A stretch of DNA of 64,000 nucleotides from Nostoc sp. 106C (GCF_002154725.1 NZ_MTAW01000131.1:1-64000); one strand, 5' to 3'. Shown: positions 41,599 to 50,953, counted from the stretch's first letter. Translations and numbers: made by a program. Notes: generated by a model from the sequence alone, not told the origin.

Positions 41599-42561
41599 TT
41601 ACATATTGCATTGTTGATACAGAGATAACAGGGTGCATTCCCAAACCAAGCGTGGCTGGGCGTAACAGAGTAGAGATTTACGAGCTTGTTCTAGCTGTTG
41701 GATGATTCCTGCTCGATACCATTGGTGCCAATAAGATTGCTGGAGATAATCAACTAACCATAGTTGTGCTTCTGTATCTAAATCTTGATCAATCTTCTTA
41801 GCTAATTCTAAAGCGTGACGATAGGAAGCAGGCGCTTTGGTGACGTCTTGGAGTAGCTCAGGAGGGATAGCCTGTAGTTGTTGGTAAGATGCGATCGCAC
41901 TCCCTGGGCTACCAGCTGCTATATTCAATAATGCCTGATTTTGTAAAATCTCCTGATGCCCAGTTTGAGTTAATACTTGAGCTAAAGATGCTGTATCTAA
42001 GCGATAAAAAGGAATGCGTTGACAGCGTGATACTAAAGTTGGCAACACCAAATCAGGTGAAGGTGCAATTAAAATTAATGTTGCCTGTCCTGGTTCTTCC
42101 AAAGTCTTCAACAAAGCATTGGCTGCTGCTTCTGCCATTGTTTCTGCTTGTTCTAGCACTACGACATTTTTCTGTGCTTCCAAAGGCGGTCGTCCAAGAA
42201 ATTCGGTAATTTGCCGAATTTGCTCTAGCCTAATTACTGGGGGTGCTTTGCGCTTCACTCCTTTCTCGGCTGCTTCTGCTGCTGTTAGTAGTTGCCCTTG
42301 GTATTGGTAAGTTGGCTCTAGCCACAATACATCTGGATGATTGCCTTGACGTAAGCGGCTTTGTAAAGACGCAATTATTCTTGCCTCCATATCACTAGAA
42401 AATAGCAACTCTACAAAACACCGTGCTGCTAAACTCCGTCCCACACCATCTGGACCTACAAATAAATAGGCTGGAGCAACTCGCTTTTGTCTGACAGCCT
42501 GAGTGAGTAATTCTATAGCTTGCTGTTGTCCTAGAACTGGTGTAAATGGGTCATTAGTCAT
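41599..42561 (-). CDS. holB: DNA polymerase III delta' subunit
   Basis: The clamp-loader delta' subunit helps open the sliding clamp for replication. The 320-residue protein has the AAA+ start GQQQAIELLTQAVRQKRVAP, a P-loop region LFVGPDGVGRSLAA in which the usual lysine is arginine, the helix NVVVLEQAETMAEAAANALL KTLEEP split by normal spacing, and the SRC motif (LVSRCQRI). Loss of the P-loop lysine fits delta' subunits, which do not hydrolyse ATP. The gene is convergent with the phosphoglycosyl transferase gene with a gap of only 15 bp. Thymidylate kinase, a frequent neighbour of holB, is present nearby but separated by the SnoaL-like gene. Confidence 0.9.
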   Translation of the reverse strand: MTNDPFTPVLGQQQAIELLTQAVRQKRVAPAYLFVGPDGVGRSLAARCFVELLFSSDMEARIIASLQSRLRQGNHPDVLWLEPTYQYQGQLLTAAEAAEKGVKRKAPPVIRLEQIRQITEFLGRPPLEAQKNVVVLEQAETMAEAAANALLKTLEEPGQATLILIAPSPDLVLPTLVSRCQRIPFYRLDTASLAQVLTQTGHQEILQNQALLNIAAGSPGSAIASYQQLQAIPPELLQDVTKAPASYRHALELAKKIDQDLDTEAQLWLVDYLQQSYWHQWYRAGIIQQLEQARKSLLCYAQPRLVWECTLLSLYQQCNM

Positions 42562-42682
42562 TATTCCATTTTAGATTGAGTAACATAGTAGCGACATAGA
42601 GAAAGCGCTCAAAACTTAATCCCAAGCGCTTTTACTATTGACTATTGCAGCTAAATTATTTTTCTAGCAAGTGTGCAGTTCT

Positions 42683-43339
42683 TCAGTGGAAAGGACAACC
42701 TGTTGCCAGTTTATTCAAAAAGGAACTGGTATCAAAAAAATGTTCTAAGGATAAAATTTTCAAGTCATCGTTGACGCGTGCAATACTGATGCCAACTATT
42801 TCTACAGTCTCGCCTGTAGGTGCGTGTTCTTTGTATGGGCCGCTAAAGGTTCCCCAATGACGCAACTTGAATGTTACGTTTGGCGGGCCTGCTAAAACTT
42901 CAACTAGCTCCCATAAAAATCCGTTGGGAAATGCTTTATGGAAGATTTGTGCTGATGATTCAAAGTCTTCTTCTGAGGATTTATATTGTTCTGTGTCACC
43001 AAGAAATAAATTGTATGTTCCTGCATCTGCTATATCCTCAGCAGTGTAAGCTGGTCCAGCATTTGTCATCATCCGAAACTTTTCCGTCACAATCGAGATC
43101 CACTGCTGGGGATTGCTTTTAAAAGATGCTTCCATCTCAAAGGTTCTCACAAGGTTTTGGACGATCGCTTCTAAAGAACCTTCAAGGTGATTGTATTGGC
43201 TCTGTTTTTGCAGAAATTGATTGGTACGGGAGTAATCAGGACGTGTTTGATATCGCCACTCAACATTAGCATCATTCGCAATCACAGTATCTCTGTCCTG
43301 TATCCAAAGAGGCTGGTTTGTAGCTTGTTCTGAACTCAT
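42683..43339 (-). CDS. SnoaL-like protein resembling plant pathogen-related proteins
   Basis: The 218-residue protein has a stretch YNHLEGSLEAIVQNLVRTFEMEA, then FPNGFLWELVEVLAGPPNVT, FKLRHWGTFSGPYKEHAPTG and ETVEIVGISIARVNDDLKIL, which follows the order I know from the barley-type pathogen-related protein and its fungal and bacterial relatives (GSLE ... MEM ... F-xx-FPRGFA-E-LEVY-GPP ... K-RHWG-x-GP-K-HAPTGE). The fold would be SnoaL/NTF2-like, suited to a small hydrophobic ligand. ATG 43339 was chosen because GGATTTACAAT precedes it; a longer frame starts at 43381. The function is unknown. It sits between tmk and holB, which are often adjacent, so it looks inserted. Confidence 0.78.
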   Translation of the reverse strand: MSSEQATNQPLWIQDRDTVIANDANVEWRYQTRPDYSRTNQFLQKQSQYNHLEGSLEAIVQNLVRTFEMEASFKSNPQQWISIVTEKFRMMTNAGPAYTAEDIADAGTYNLFLGDTEQYKSSEEDFESSAQIFHKAFPNGFLWELVEVLAGPPNVTFKLRHWGTFSGPYKEHAPTGETVEIVGISIARVNDDLKILSLEHFFDTSSFLNKLATGCPFH

Positions 43340-43387
43340 AATTGTAAATCCAAAAAATTTCCGAAATTTTATTTGGCACAAAGCTCG

Positions 43388-43413
43388 GCAAGTTACGCGA
43401 TCGCATAACTTGC
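43388..43413. promoter_or_regulatory. Palindrome upstream of the SnoaL-like gene
   Basis: GCAAGTTA (43388-43395) and TAACTTGC (43406-43413) form a perfect 8-bp inverted repeat around a HIP1-containing 10-nt centre, 49 nt upstream of the start codon at 43339. It could be an operator or merely a repeat. Confidence 0.35.
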
Positions 43414-43541
43414 GATCAATGTGGAAAATACAGCTATTCAGTTACCAGAATATACTTTAAGATGGTCATACTATATCAACCACACAGTAATACTTATGCA
43501 TCCTGTGTAAAATTAAAAATATTACTATGCTACGAGTTGAT

Positions 43542-44183
43542 CTAAAAGGCAAGCCAAGATTGGAGGCGATCGCGCAAGTTTGCCTGAATTATCTGGTGTA
43601 CAGCTTCCTTGCTCAAACTTCCATCTATCCGGATAATGCGTTGTGGATATAATGCAGCTAACTCTACATATCCTTGCTGTACTCGGTGATGAAAGGCGAT
43701 AGTTTCTTGTTCGATGCGGTCAAATACTTGCTCATCTCCGCGTTTGCGAGCCAGTCCCACTTCCACATCGACATCTAGCCAGAGAGTTAGGTCACTTTCT
43801 AAACCACCAGTAGCAATATAATTTAGTTGCTTAATTAAACTCATGTCCAAACCCCGACCATAACCTTGGTAGGCAATAGTAGATTCAGTGTAGCGATCGC
43901 ATAAGATATATTTCCCTTTTGCTAAATTTGGCCTAAGTTCTTGTTCAACATGTTGCGCTCGGTCAGCAGCATATAACAATATTTCTGTCAACTCTGCAAT
44001 TGGTTTGTTATCCGCTTTTTCCAGCAATAAGCGACGAATATCCAAACCTAATTCTGTTCCCCCCGGTTCACGAGTGATTACCACAGAAATGCCTAGACTT
44101 TGTAACCACTGGGCACAAAGCTTCATTTGGCTTGTTTTACCGCAGCCTTCCACTCCTTCAAACACAATTAATTTGCCATCCAT
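43542..44183 (-). CDS. tmk: Thymidylate kinase
   Basis: Thymidylate kinase phosphorylates dTMP to dTDP with ATP in the cytoplasm. The 213-residue protein has the P-loop IVFEGVEGCGKTSQ, the substrate loop TREPGGTELG, and the signature CDRYTESTIAYQGYGRGLD (family DRYxxSxxAYQGxxRG). Length and order are standard. The start MDGKLIVFEG is immediately followed by the first strand, so it is secure. The gene lies upstream of the SnoaL-like gene and holB on the same strand, with a 202-bp gap to the former. It is divergent from the permease-kinase gene. Confidence 0.96.
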   Translation of the reverse strand: MDGKLIVFEGVEGCGKTSQMKLCAQWLQSLGISVVITREPGGTELGLDIRRLLLEKADNKPIAELTEILLYAADRAQHVEQELRPNLAKGKYILCDRYTESTIAYQGYGRGLDMSLIKQLNYIATGGLESDLTLWLDVDVEVGLARKRGDEQVFDRIEQETIAFHHRVQQGYVELAALYPQRIIRIDGSLSKEAVHQIIQANLRDRLQSWLAF

Positions 44184-44312
44184 GCTTTGTTAATTTTGCT
44201 ACTACTGACTGTTAAAAGTACGCTTTATTAGGCTACCAGGTATGTTGATCGATCCTACAGAGTGGGAACTCTAACTAGTAAGGTTGACAGAAGTTTCCTT
44301 AAACTGCTACTT

Positions 44313-47081
44313 ATGCTCCATTCTGATAGTACTGCTTTGTATCAATTGCCATCTCGTGGTTTGCCACGAAGCCTGAGTTCTTGGGAAACTTGGGCCTTTG
44401 GGCTGACATCCCATCTGGGTTGGACATCAGTAGTGCCGGCTGTTCATGCTGCTTTGGGAACGCAAGCAGTTTTTGTTTGGGTTCCTGGTGTGATTGTTGG
44501 GATGCTGCTAAATTATCAGATGAAGCATTTAGGTAGAAATTTAGTTGATGTAGCTGGAGGAACTCCTAACTATACAACTCAACTGTGGCAACGCCATCCT
44601 TTGATTGCTCGCTATGCAGCAATTGGATATCTCCTAGGTTGGCTTTCCTTTCTCTCGGTCAATGCTGTTGTACTCACAGATATCATCAAAGTCAATCTTG
44701 AGGCATTAAGTATTAACTGTCCAGAGGCACTTTTAAAAATTAGCTTTATATTACTGCCTTTCATTGTTGCTTTCAGTGGTACACGGGCTTTAAGCATTTT
44801 GCATCTATTTTTTGCCATCCCAGCCTTCATTTTGCTATTTACCTTTTGTCTACAAGGTTTAGGATTTTTAGCTTTTTCTAGCGTTAGTCCTGGCTTTTTT
44901 CCTAGTAACTGGTCAACTTTCAGCTTTATTGACTGGGCAAAATGGTTCTATTTCGTCAGCTATACAACTTATAGTTGTGAAACTGCTACATCTTTTGTAG
45001 CCGATAGTCGCGATCCGCAGAGAACTCTCAGCTTTCTAGACATAGCTGCTTGGTTAATGCTACCTGTGTTTGTGGGTGGTTCTTGGGTGATTATGCGTTT
45101 AGCAAATGCCCCAGATTTAAGTGATAATGCTTTTTTAAATTTTGTTGCAGCTTCTACACCATTTTGGGGACATTTTGCCCCAGCGATCGCCACTTTTTTG
45201 CTAGCAGGTTCCTGTTTATTAGGTTCGGCAACAACAGTTTCTAACTGTCCCCGCATCATCTATCAGTTAGCTATAGACAAACACTTAGCACCAGTATTTT
45301 CTGTAGTGTCACGTCGCGGAGTCTTTGGTTCATCTTTGACTCTCAGCCTGATTTTAGGCATGATTTATTTTATTTGGGGAGATGTAGCTCACATCGTTGC
45401 GGCTGCAAATTCTGCTTGGTTTATATCATTCATGCTGCTGCATTTAGGTTTATGGCGACAACGAGCTAAGTTGGATATAGTGCTTCCCCGTCTGACTTTG
45501 GGTATCTTTTTCCTAGAGATAGTAATCTTATTAGTCGGAGCCTATGCTTGGGGTTGGAAAGATTTTTTTACCGGATTATTAGCTCCCTTTATTGTATTAG
45601 CAATCGATGCCTTAGTGCGCTACATTCCTATTGCTATTTTTCGCTCTAGTTGGTGGTTTAAGCTATATCAATTACGGCGGACAAATCAATTCCAAGATTC
45701 TGTGATGCTACAGGTGAGTATCCTGATTTTTCTTTTGTGCAGTGCTGTTTTAGTTGGCTGCTTATTTGGTTGGCAGTTGAATAAAGTTGCTACCACTAAT
45801 TTTGGCAATTTGGTTGTGGTTTTGCTGATAACAGTAGCATTTGTTGGGGTAGCGATCGCTTGTTGGACAAGTTTACCTCAGGTAGTAGCGATCGCAGAAG
45901 CACGAGAAGCTGCCGAACACTTATTTACTGTGGCCCAAGATGGCATTTTAGCAGTGGACGATCGGGGTATTATCCTACAAGCCAATCCCGCAACTGAATC
46001 TTTTTTTAGTGTCAACCGATTGGAATTGCGGGGCAATCATCTTAATAAATGGTTCCCAGAATTAGCCTACTACCCAAAACAATGGACAACACGCAGCGAA
46101 CAGACACTACTGTACAAAGGTCACGTTAGGAATCTAGAAGTTTCGATTTCAGACCGACCCCATCAAGATTTTCGGGAATATGTTGTTATTCTCCACGACA
46201 TTACCCAGCGCAAACAAGCAGAGGAGTTATTACGACACTCCGAGGCACAGTTAAAGGAAGAAGCAAAGCAGCTAGCATCCCAACTAGTGCAAAGCGAAAA
46301 GATGTCTAGTTTGGGTCAGTTAGTAGCTGGTGTAGCACACGAAATCAATAATCCAGTTAGCTTTATTAATGGCAATCTCACCCCTGCCAATGAATATATT
46401 CAAGATTTACTCAGGCTACTGCAACTATACCAAAAGTACTATCCTCATCCAGTCCCAGAAATTCAGGAGGAAGCTGAGGCTATTGACTTAAATTTTTTAA
46501 TGGCAGACTTACCCAAGTTATTTACTTCTATAAAAGTAGGAGCTAAACGAATTACAGAAATTGTGCTGTCTCTGCGAAACTTTTCTCGCTTGGATGAGGC
46601 AGAAATGAAAGCAGTAAATATTCATGAAGGCATCGACAGTACTTTAATGATTCTGGAACATCGCCTCAAGGCTACAAATAACCGTCCAGAAATCGCAGTT
46701 ATCAAAGAATACAGCAATCTTCCGTTGATAGAATGCTATCCTGGACAACTCAATCAAGTATTGATGAATGTTCTAGTGAATGCCATTGATGCTTTAGAAC
46801 AAGCAAAAATAAATGCTCCCCAGATTCGGATTGTAACTAAAGTTACAGAGATTAAACATCTAATTATTAGTATTGTCGATAATGGAATTGGTATTCCAGA
46901 AAGCGTACAAAAGAGATTATTTGAACCGTTTTTTACTACTAAACCAATTGGTAAAGGTACTGGTTTAGGTTTATCTATTAGTTATCAGATTATTACCGAA
47001 AAACATCGAGGAAAAATCCGATGTTTTTCTACTCCTGGTAAAGGTACAGAATTTGTGATTGAAATTCCCCTACATCAATGA
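44313..47081 (+). CDS. Permease-PAS-histidine kinase fusion
   Basis: The 922-residue protein joins a transporter to a sensor kinase. Residues 1 to about 520 contain some 12 hydrophobic helices with a start like that of amino-acid/nucleobase permeases (LPRSLSSWETWAFGLTSHLGWTSVVPAVHAALG) and loops such as SYTTYSCETATSFVADSRDPQRTLSF. A PAS domain starts near 529 (AAEHLFTVAQDGILAVDDRG), then HisKA with H676 (LVAGVAHEINNPVSFINGNL) and HATPase (QLNQVLMNVLVNAIDAL, DNGIGIPESVQKRLFEPFFT, GKGTGLGLSIS), all intact. ATG 44313 was chosen; a GTG at 44262 adds 17 residues. The kinase is of the NtrB/HupT subtype. No regulator gene is adjacent. Coupling of substrate transport to phosphorylation, as in CbrA-like proteins, is inferred. 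Confidence 0.88.
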   Translation: MLHSDSTALYQLPSRGLPRSLSSWETWAFGLTSHLGWTSVVPAVHAALGTQAVFVWVPGVIVGMLLNYQMKHLGRNLVDVAGGTPNYTTQLWQRHPLIARYAAIGYLLGWLSFLSVNAVVLTDIIKVNLEALSINCPEALLKISFILLPFIVAFSGTRALSILHLFFAIPAFILLFTFCLQGLGFLAFSSVSPGFFPSNWSTFSFIDWAKWFYFVSYTTYSCETATSFVADSRDPQRTLSFLDIAAWLMLPVFVGGSWVIMRLANAPDLSDNAFLNFVAASTPFWGHFAPAIATFLLAGSCLLGSATTVSNCPRIIYQLAIDKHLAPVFSVVSRRGVFGSSLTLSLILGMIYFIWGDVAHIVAAANSAWFISFMLLHLGLWRQRAKLDIVLPRLTLGIFFLEIVILLVGAYAWGWKDFFTGLLAPFIVLAIDALVRYIPIAIFRSSWWFKLYQLRRTNQFQDSVMLQVSILIFLLCSAVLVGCLFGWQLNKVATTNFGNLVVVLLITVAFVGVAIACWTSLPQVVAIAEAREAAEHLFTVAQDGILAVDDRGIILQANPATESFFSVNRLELRGNHLNKWFPELAYYPKQWTTRSEQTLLYKGHVRNLEVSISDRPHQDFREYVVILHDITQRKQAEELLRHSEAQLKEEAKQLASQLVQSEKMSSLGQLVAGVAHEINNPVSFINGNLTPANEYIQDLLRLLQLYQKYYPHPVPEIQEEAEAIDLNFLMADLPKLFTSIKVGAKRITEIVLSLRNFSRLDEAEMKAVNIHEGIDSTLMILEHRLKATNNRPEIAVIKEYSNLPLIECYPGQLNQVLMNVLVNAIDALEQAKINAPQIRIVTKVTEIKHLIISIVDNGIGIPESVQKRLFEPFFTTKPIGKGTGLGLSISYQIITEKHRGKIRCFSTPGKGTEFVIEIPLHQ

Positions 47082-47089
47082 AAACATAA

Positions 47090-47139
47090 AAAGCGATCGC
47101 ACTTTAATTCTGCCTTGTTATAGCATTTGCGATCGCTTT
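47090..47139. terminator. HIP1-based hairpin between convergent genes
   Basis: AAAGCGATCGCA (47090-47101) pairs exactly with TGCGATCGCTTT (47128-47139) around a 26-nt loop, between the convergent kinase and argS genes. Each arm is a HIP1 octamer with matching flanks; the two are likely to serve as a bidirectional terminator. Confidence 0.6.
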
Positions 47140-47156
47140 CTCATAAATCCCAACTT

Positions 47157-48923
47157 CTACATTCTTTCTAGTACTTGAATTCCCAACAGGGATAAACCTA
47201 ACTTGAGGGTTCTAGCAGTCAGATCGCATAGAACTAGGCGAGATGTCCGCAGAGGTTCTTCAGCATTTAGCACTTGAACACCATGCTCACGATCATAAAA
47301 CTGATTAAACTTTTTACTCAGTTCGTACAAATACTCGCATAACCGATTGGGTAACAAGTCTTGCTCTACAGTACTAATAACTTCATCGAGTTGCAGTAAA
47401 TATTTTGCCAGTGCTAATTCTGTTTCATGTTGCAATAGGACTTTGACATTTTCTCCTAACTGTTCAAAGTTAATATCACCCTTGCGGCTAATTCCCTGAA
47501 TCCGTGCATAAGCATACAGCATATAAGGTGCAGTATTACCTTTAAGATCCAGCATTTTGTCGTAGCTGAAAATGTAGTTACTCGTGCGATTTTGGCTTAA
47601 GTCAGCATATTTCACTGCACTAATACCAACTACCTCAGCAACATTGTTAATAAAATCTTCTGTTTCTTCGCGCTCTTCTTCTTTTAATCGAACTTCTAAA
47701 TCTGCACGGGCACGAGAAATTGCTTCATCCAATAAATCCCGCAACCTTTCTGTATCTCCTGCACGAGTTCTGTACTTCTTACCATCTTTCCCAAGCACCA
47801 AACCAAAAGGTACATGAACTAATTCCACATCATCGGGAATCCATCCGGCTTTACGTGCAACCTGAAAGAATTGGGCAAAGTGGTTTGATTGTCCAGCATC
47901 CGTTACATAAATTATCCGCTTTGCTTCATCTTTTTGAATCCGGTAGCATAAGGCGGCTAAATCTGTTGTCGCGTAGTTATAACCACCATCAGATTTTTGC
48001 ACAATCAAAGGTAGAGGTTCACCTTCTCTATTGGTAAATCCTTCCAAGAATACACACTTCGCTCCTTGGTTTTCTACCAGTAACCCAGATTTTTCTAAAT
48101 CTTCCACAATTCCCGGTAGTAAGGGGTTGTAGAAAGATTCGCCACGTTCTGTTACCTTAACATCCAGCAAGTCATAAATTACCTGAAACTCCTGTCTTGA
48201 CTGTTCACACAGCAGTTTCCAAGCATGGATTGTATCTTCCGCACCTGCTTGTAATCTGACAACTTCTTGCCGTGCTGTCTCTTGGAATGCTTCATCTGCA
48301 TCAAACCGCTGTTTCGCTTTACGGTAAAAAGTCACTAAATCGCCAATATCTAAAGCGTTGGCAGTGGTAAGTGCTTCTGGGTAAACTTCTCGTAGATAGG
48401 CGATTAACATCCCAAATTGAGTACCCCAATCACCCACATGGTTTAACCGCAGTACATCATGTCCCAGAAATTCCAAAATCCGGGCAATGGAATCACCAAT
48501 AATAGTTGAGCGCAGATGCCCAACGTGCATTTCCTTAGCAATATTCGGACTGGAAAAATCTACAACTTCTCGCTGTGGTGTTTTTGCCGTTGGCACACCT
48601 AATCTGGAATCTGCTTGAATAGCGTTTAATTGTGCCTCCAAGTATGCAGTTTTCAGTTTCAGATTGATAAACCCAGGCCCAGCTATATCTGGTGATTCAC
48701 AGATTTCTGATACATCTAGTTTATCAGCGATCGCAGCTGCAATCTGCCTTGGTTGCTTTCCTAATCTTTTACTCAGGGATAAAGCCACATTCGCCTGATA
48801 ATCACCAAACTTAGGATTGCTAGCAGGAACCAAAATCGGATCTACTCCAGCATACTCAGCGCCAAACGCAGCCACCAAGGCCTGTTCAAATTTATGTTTT
48901 AGTTGTTCTTGTGTAGCGTTCAT
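47157..48923 (-). CDS. argS: Arginyl-tRNA synthetase
   Basis: The enzyme charges tRNA-Arg in the cytoplasm. The 588-residue protein has the N-terminal additional domain ([20 protein letters not shown]), the HIGH-type motif in [20 protein letters not shown] (HVGH), a KMSK-region equivalent [14 protein letters not shown], as in ArgRS forms that lack canonical KMSK, and the C-terminal DALR anticodon-binding domain ending in [21 protein letters not shown] with the terminal methionine typical of the family. Length is normal. It is divergent from the Uma2-family gene across a 112-bp spacer and convergent with the permease-kinase gene. Confidence 0.97.
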   Translation of the reverse strand: MNATQEQLKHKFEQALVAAFGAEYAGVDPILVPASNPKFGDYQANVALSLSKRLGKQPRQIAAAIADKLDVSEICESPDIAGPGFINLKLKTAYLEAQLNAIQADSRLGVPTAKTPQREVVDFSSPNIAKEMHVGHLRSTIIGDSIARILEFLGHDVLRLNHVGDWGTQFGMLIAYLREVYPEALTTANALDIGDLVTFYRKAKQRFDADEAFQETARQEVVRLQAGAEDTIHAWKLLCEQSRQEFQVIYDLLDVKVTERGESFYNPLLPGIVEDLEKSGLLVENQGAKCVFLEGFTNREGEPLPLIVQKSDGGYNYATTDLAALCYRIQKDEAKRIIYVTDAGQSNHFAQFFQVARKAGWIPDDVELVHVPFGLVLGKDGKKYRTRAGDTERLRDLLDEAISRARADLEVRLKEEEREETEDFINNVAEVVGISAVKYADLSQNRTSNYIFSYDKMLDLKGNTAPYMLYAYARIQGISRKGDINFEQLGENVKVLLQHETELALAKYLLQLDEVISTVEQDLLPNRLCEYLYELSKKFNQFYDREHGVQVLNAEEPLRTSRLVLCDLTARTLKLGLSLLGIQVLERM

Positions 48924-49035
48924 ATATAAATGTTATCTGTAACAGGCGTAATGTGACTGTTGAGAGGTGGATATTCCCAGAAGCTTGATTATTTTAACCT
49001 TAAAATATAGTTACCATTACTAACTCAAGACTGTC

Positions 49036-49722
49036 ATGGTACAGTACAACCCCCTTGACTGTTTGCCATCTTCGGGAGAACTTCCCGACTCTGACGATAC
49101 CCCAGTGGATAACGAGCTGCAAAACCTCATCCCTAATTTATTAGAAGCGATTTTGGCTTTAGCATGGAATGACCGTGCTGACTGGTTTTTTGGTGTAGAT
49201 ATGGGCATTTATTATGCACCATTACAACCGCCATTAGTACCAGATGGATTTCTCAGCTTAGGAGTAGAACGCTTTGTAGAAGAAGAGGGGCGCTTAAGTT
49301 ATGTACTTTGGGAAGAGGCGGGTACTGTTCCTATCTTAGCCCTAGAAGTCGTCTCGAAAACTTATGGTGGCGAGTATGAACAGAAAAAAATTGATTATGC
49401 CCAATTAGGAATTTTATATTACGCCATTTACGTGCCTAGTCGCAAATATCGCCGCAAACGAGAACCCCTAGAAGTTTATCGCTTAATTGAGGGCAACTAT
49501 ATTTTGCAACCAGGCTCACGGGTGTGGATGCCAGAAATTGGTTTAGCAATAGGGCAAGAACGCGGTACTTACTTGGGCCGAACGCGAGAGTGGTTATACT
49601 GGTACGACCAAGATGGACGGAAATTACTGACACCAGAGGAATTCGTGCAACAAGAAAGAGAACGCGCTGATAGACTGGCACAAAAGCTGCGGGATTTGGG
49701 AATTAACCCAGAAGATATTTAG
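49036..49722 (+). CDS. Uma2/DUF820-family restriction-endonuclease-fold protein
   Basis: The 228-residue protein belongs to the cyanobacteria-rich Uma2 (DUF820) family with a PD-(D/E)XK fold: PDGFLSLGVERFVEEEGRLS, VPILALEVVSKTYGGEYEQK KIDYAQLGI split by its normal spacing, YYAIYVPSR and the C-terminal EWLYWYDQDGRKLLTPEE. The candidate active-site residues are the D of PDGFL and the E-V-K (LEVVSKT). The end carries a short charged coiled coil (QERERADRLAQKLRDLGINP), common in this family. Nuclease activity and substrate are unknown; such genes are highly multiplied in Nostocales. It stands alone. Confidence 0.88.
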   Translation: MVQYNPLDCLPSSGELPDSDDTPVDNELQNLIPNLLEAILALAWNDRADWFFGVDMGIYYAPLQPPLVPDGFLSLGVERFVEEEGRLSYVLWEEAGTVPILALEVVSKTYGGEYEQKKIDYAQLGILYYAIYVPSRKYRRKREPLEVYRLIEGNYILQPGSRVWMPEIGLAIGQERGTYLGRTREWLYWYDQDGRKLLTPEEFVQQERERADRLAQKLRDLGINPEDI

Positions 49723-49776
49723 GGAATTGCAGAGTGCAATCACTCGATTTATCTCTGCTAAATTCAATTGTTAAAC

Positions 49777-50589
49777 TTAATTTCTTGCTTTTATCTGTTC
49801 GGCTTGAGTAGAACTCGGCTCATTGTATACCATTTCTCTAGCCCAATGTTCGCAGTTGTAGTTTAGTAGATTCCACAGAGTATCTTTTGCACAGAGAATT
49901 TTTTCTCTAGATTTCTGAATACGCGCCTCAATTTCGATGTCTGAAGCTTTTTCAGGATGTTTTTGTTCAGGACGTTCTTTAAACAACCAGTCTGGTGTGT
50001 AAGGAGCAAAGTGAACATATCCAATTCCCACACTTACAATTTTACCTGTCGGTTTTACCGTCTTACCTGTAAAAAAGTGTGCAATTCTGTAACCCCTTGC
50101 AGTAGCTCTTACAACACCATAGTGGTCATAATCTCTACCTTGTTCATCTTTACATGGATAGACAACTAAATCGTTGGGACGTATTAAATTACCTTTATGA
50201 TCACAGATATCAGGCTCTCTATCTAGAAGTATGATTAACTGCGATAGTCTTGCTAATTCAGTATCGATGATTTTCAATAAAGGATCAGACCACTTTGGAT
50301 TGTACTCATTTACACATTTTTGTATTTCCTCATATTTTTGCATTACCCAGTTCAGATGCTTTTGCAATTGGTGAACTGCTTGAAAATGGGAGTCAGTGTT
50401 AACTTGAGCAAAATTAATATCAAATTTTATTTCTAAAACTTCAGCAATAACTTGGCAAGTTTTAATAATACTTTCGTCTCTTGTATGCTTGCATATCTGG
50501 GTAATTGCGTTTTTTACAGTGTCGCCGTGGTATAAACAATCCTGCAATTCAGCAAACAATCGCAGAATTTTAGAAGGATTTGGGTTCAT
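49777..50589 (-). CDS. LRAT-like (NlpC/P60 superfamily) acyltransferase- or peptidase-fold protein
   Basis: Residues 1-125 are helical and unfamiliar. Residues 130-255 form an LRAT-like domain: NLIRPNDLVVYPCKDEQG, H156 in YDHYGVVRA, H171 in YRIAHFFTGK, and the nucleophile C246 in the LLNYNCEHWARE motif (NCEH, as in lecithin:retinol acyltransferase and H-rev107 proteins). These three residues match the H-H-C triad order of the circularly permuted NlpC/P60 fold. Family members act on lipids or thioesters; the substrate here is unknown. There is no signal peptide. Its start overlaps by 20 bp a 58-residue ORF (50570-50746), so the two are probably co-translated. Confidence 0.8.
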   Translation of the reverse strand: MNPNPSKILRLFAELQDCLYHGDTVKNAITQICKHTRDESIIKTCQVIAEVLEIKFDINFAQVNTDSHFQAVHQLQKHLNWVMQKYEEIQKCVNEYNPKWSDPLLKIIDTELARLSQLIILLDREPDICDHKGNLIRPNDLVVYPCKDEQGRDYDHYGVVRATARGYRIAHFFTGKTVKPTGKIVSVGIGYVHFAPYTPDWLFKERPEQKHPEKASDIEIEARIQKSREKILCAKDTLWNLLNYNCEHWAREMVYNEPSSTQAEQIKARN

Positions 50590-50746
50590 TAATATTTACT
50601 TTGGGCTTCGAGTTCGTTTTTACCTGGCTCTCTGTATTCTCATTAAGTTTTTCTGTTATATAATTCTCAAATGCTGCCAAAGCAATTTTTGAGGATGATA
50701 GAGCAATTCGGGATGCCATTGATTTAGCAGCTTGGTCGCTAGACAT
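50570..50746 (-). CDS. 58-residue unknown protein upstream of the LRAT-like gene
   Basis: This small ORF begins MSSDQAAKSMASRIALSSSK and ends KVNINEPKSF. AAGGTAATTAT before the ATG is a good ribosome-binding site, better than that of the LRAT-like gene, whose start lies inside its last 20 bp. The first 35 residues could form an amphipathic helix (SSKIALAAFENYITEKL); the rest is polar. I do not recognise it. The overlap and order suggest translational coupling, and the product could be a partner or inhibitor of the LRAT-like protein, but that is a guess. Confidence 0.55.
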   Translation of the reverse strand: MSSDQAAKSMASRIALSSSKIALAAFENYITEKLNENTESQVKTNSKPKVNINEPKSF

Positions 50747-50924
50747 ATAATTACCTTATTTTGCTAAACTACCCTTGAAGCTTAGGATTTTGCCCCAGTT
50801 TTGATATATTTTTTTAACTTATAAAGTCAAATTTAATCTATTCTTACTAGTTTAAAAAACCGTATAATCACCAAGTAAATTACAACCAAGTAATACTTAA
50901 ATCTATATAATTTTAAAAACAAAA

Positions 50925-50953
50925 TCCACCTGGATATCAAATTACCAGGTGGA
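50925..50953 (-). terminator. Rho-independent terminator of the tmRNA gene
   Basis: On the minus strand TCCACCTGG, an 11-nt loop and CCAGGTGGA form a perfect 9-bp stem followed by TTTTGTTTTT. It lies 18 nt beyond the 3' end of the mature tmRNA, a textbook intrinsic terminator. The rest of the spacer 50747-50924 has no recognised feature. Confidence 0.88.

Noticed and set aside
41508-41705. 65-codon frame across the end of the phosphoglycosyl transferase gene
   Set aside because: It is out of frame with that gene and antisense to holB, with no independent support.
41599-42561. P-loop Lys to Arg change in holB as possible loss of function
   Set aside because: Delta' subunits commonly do not bind or hydrolyse ATP, so the change is expected for the family.
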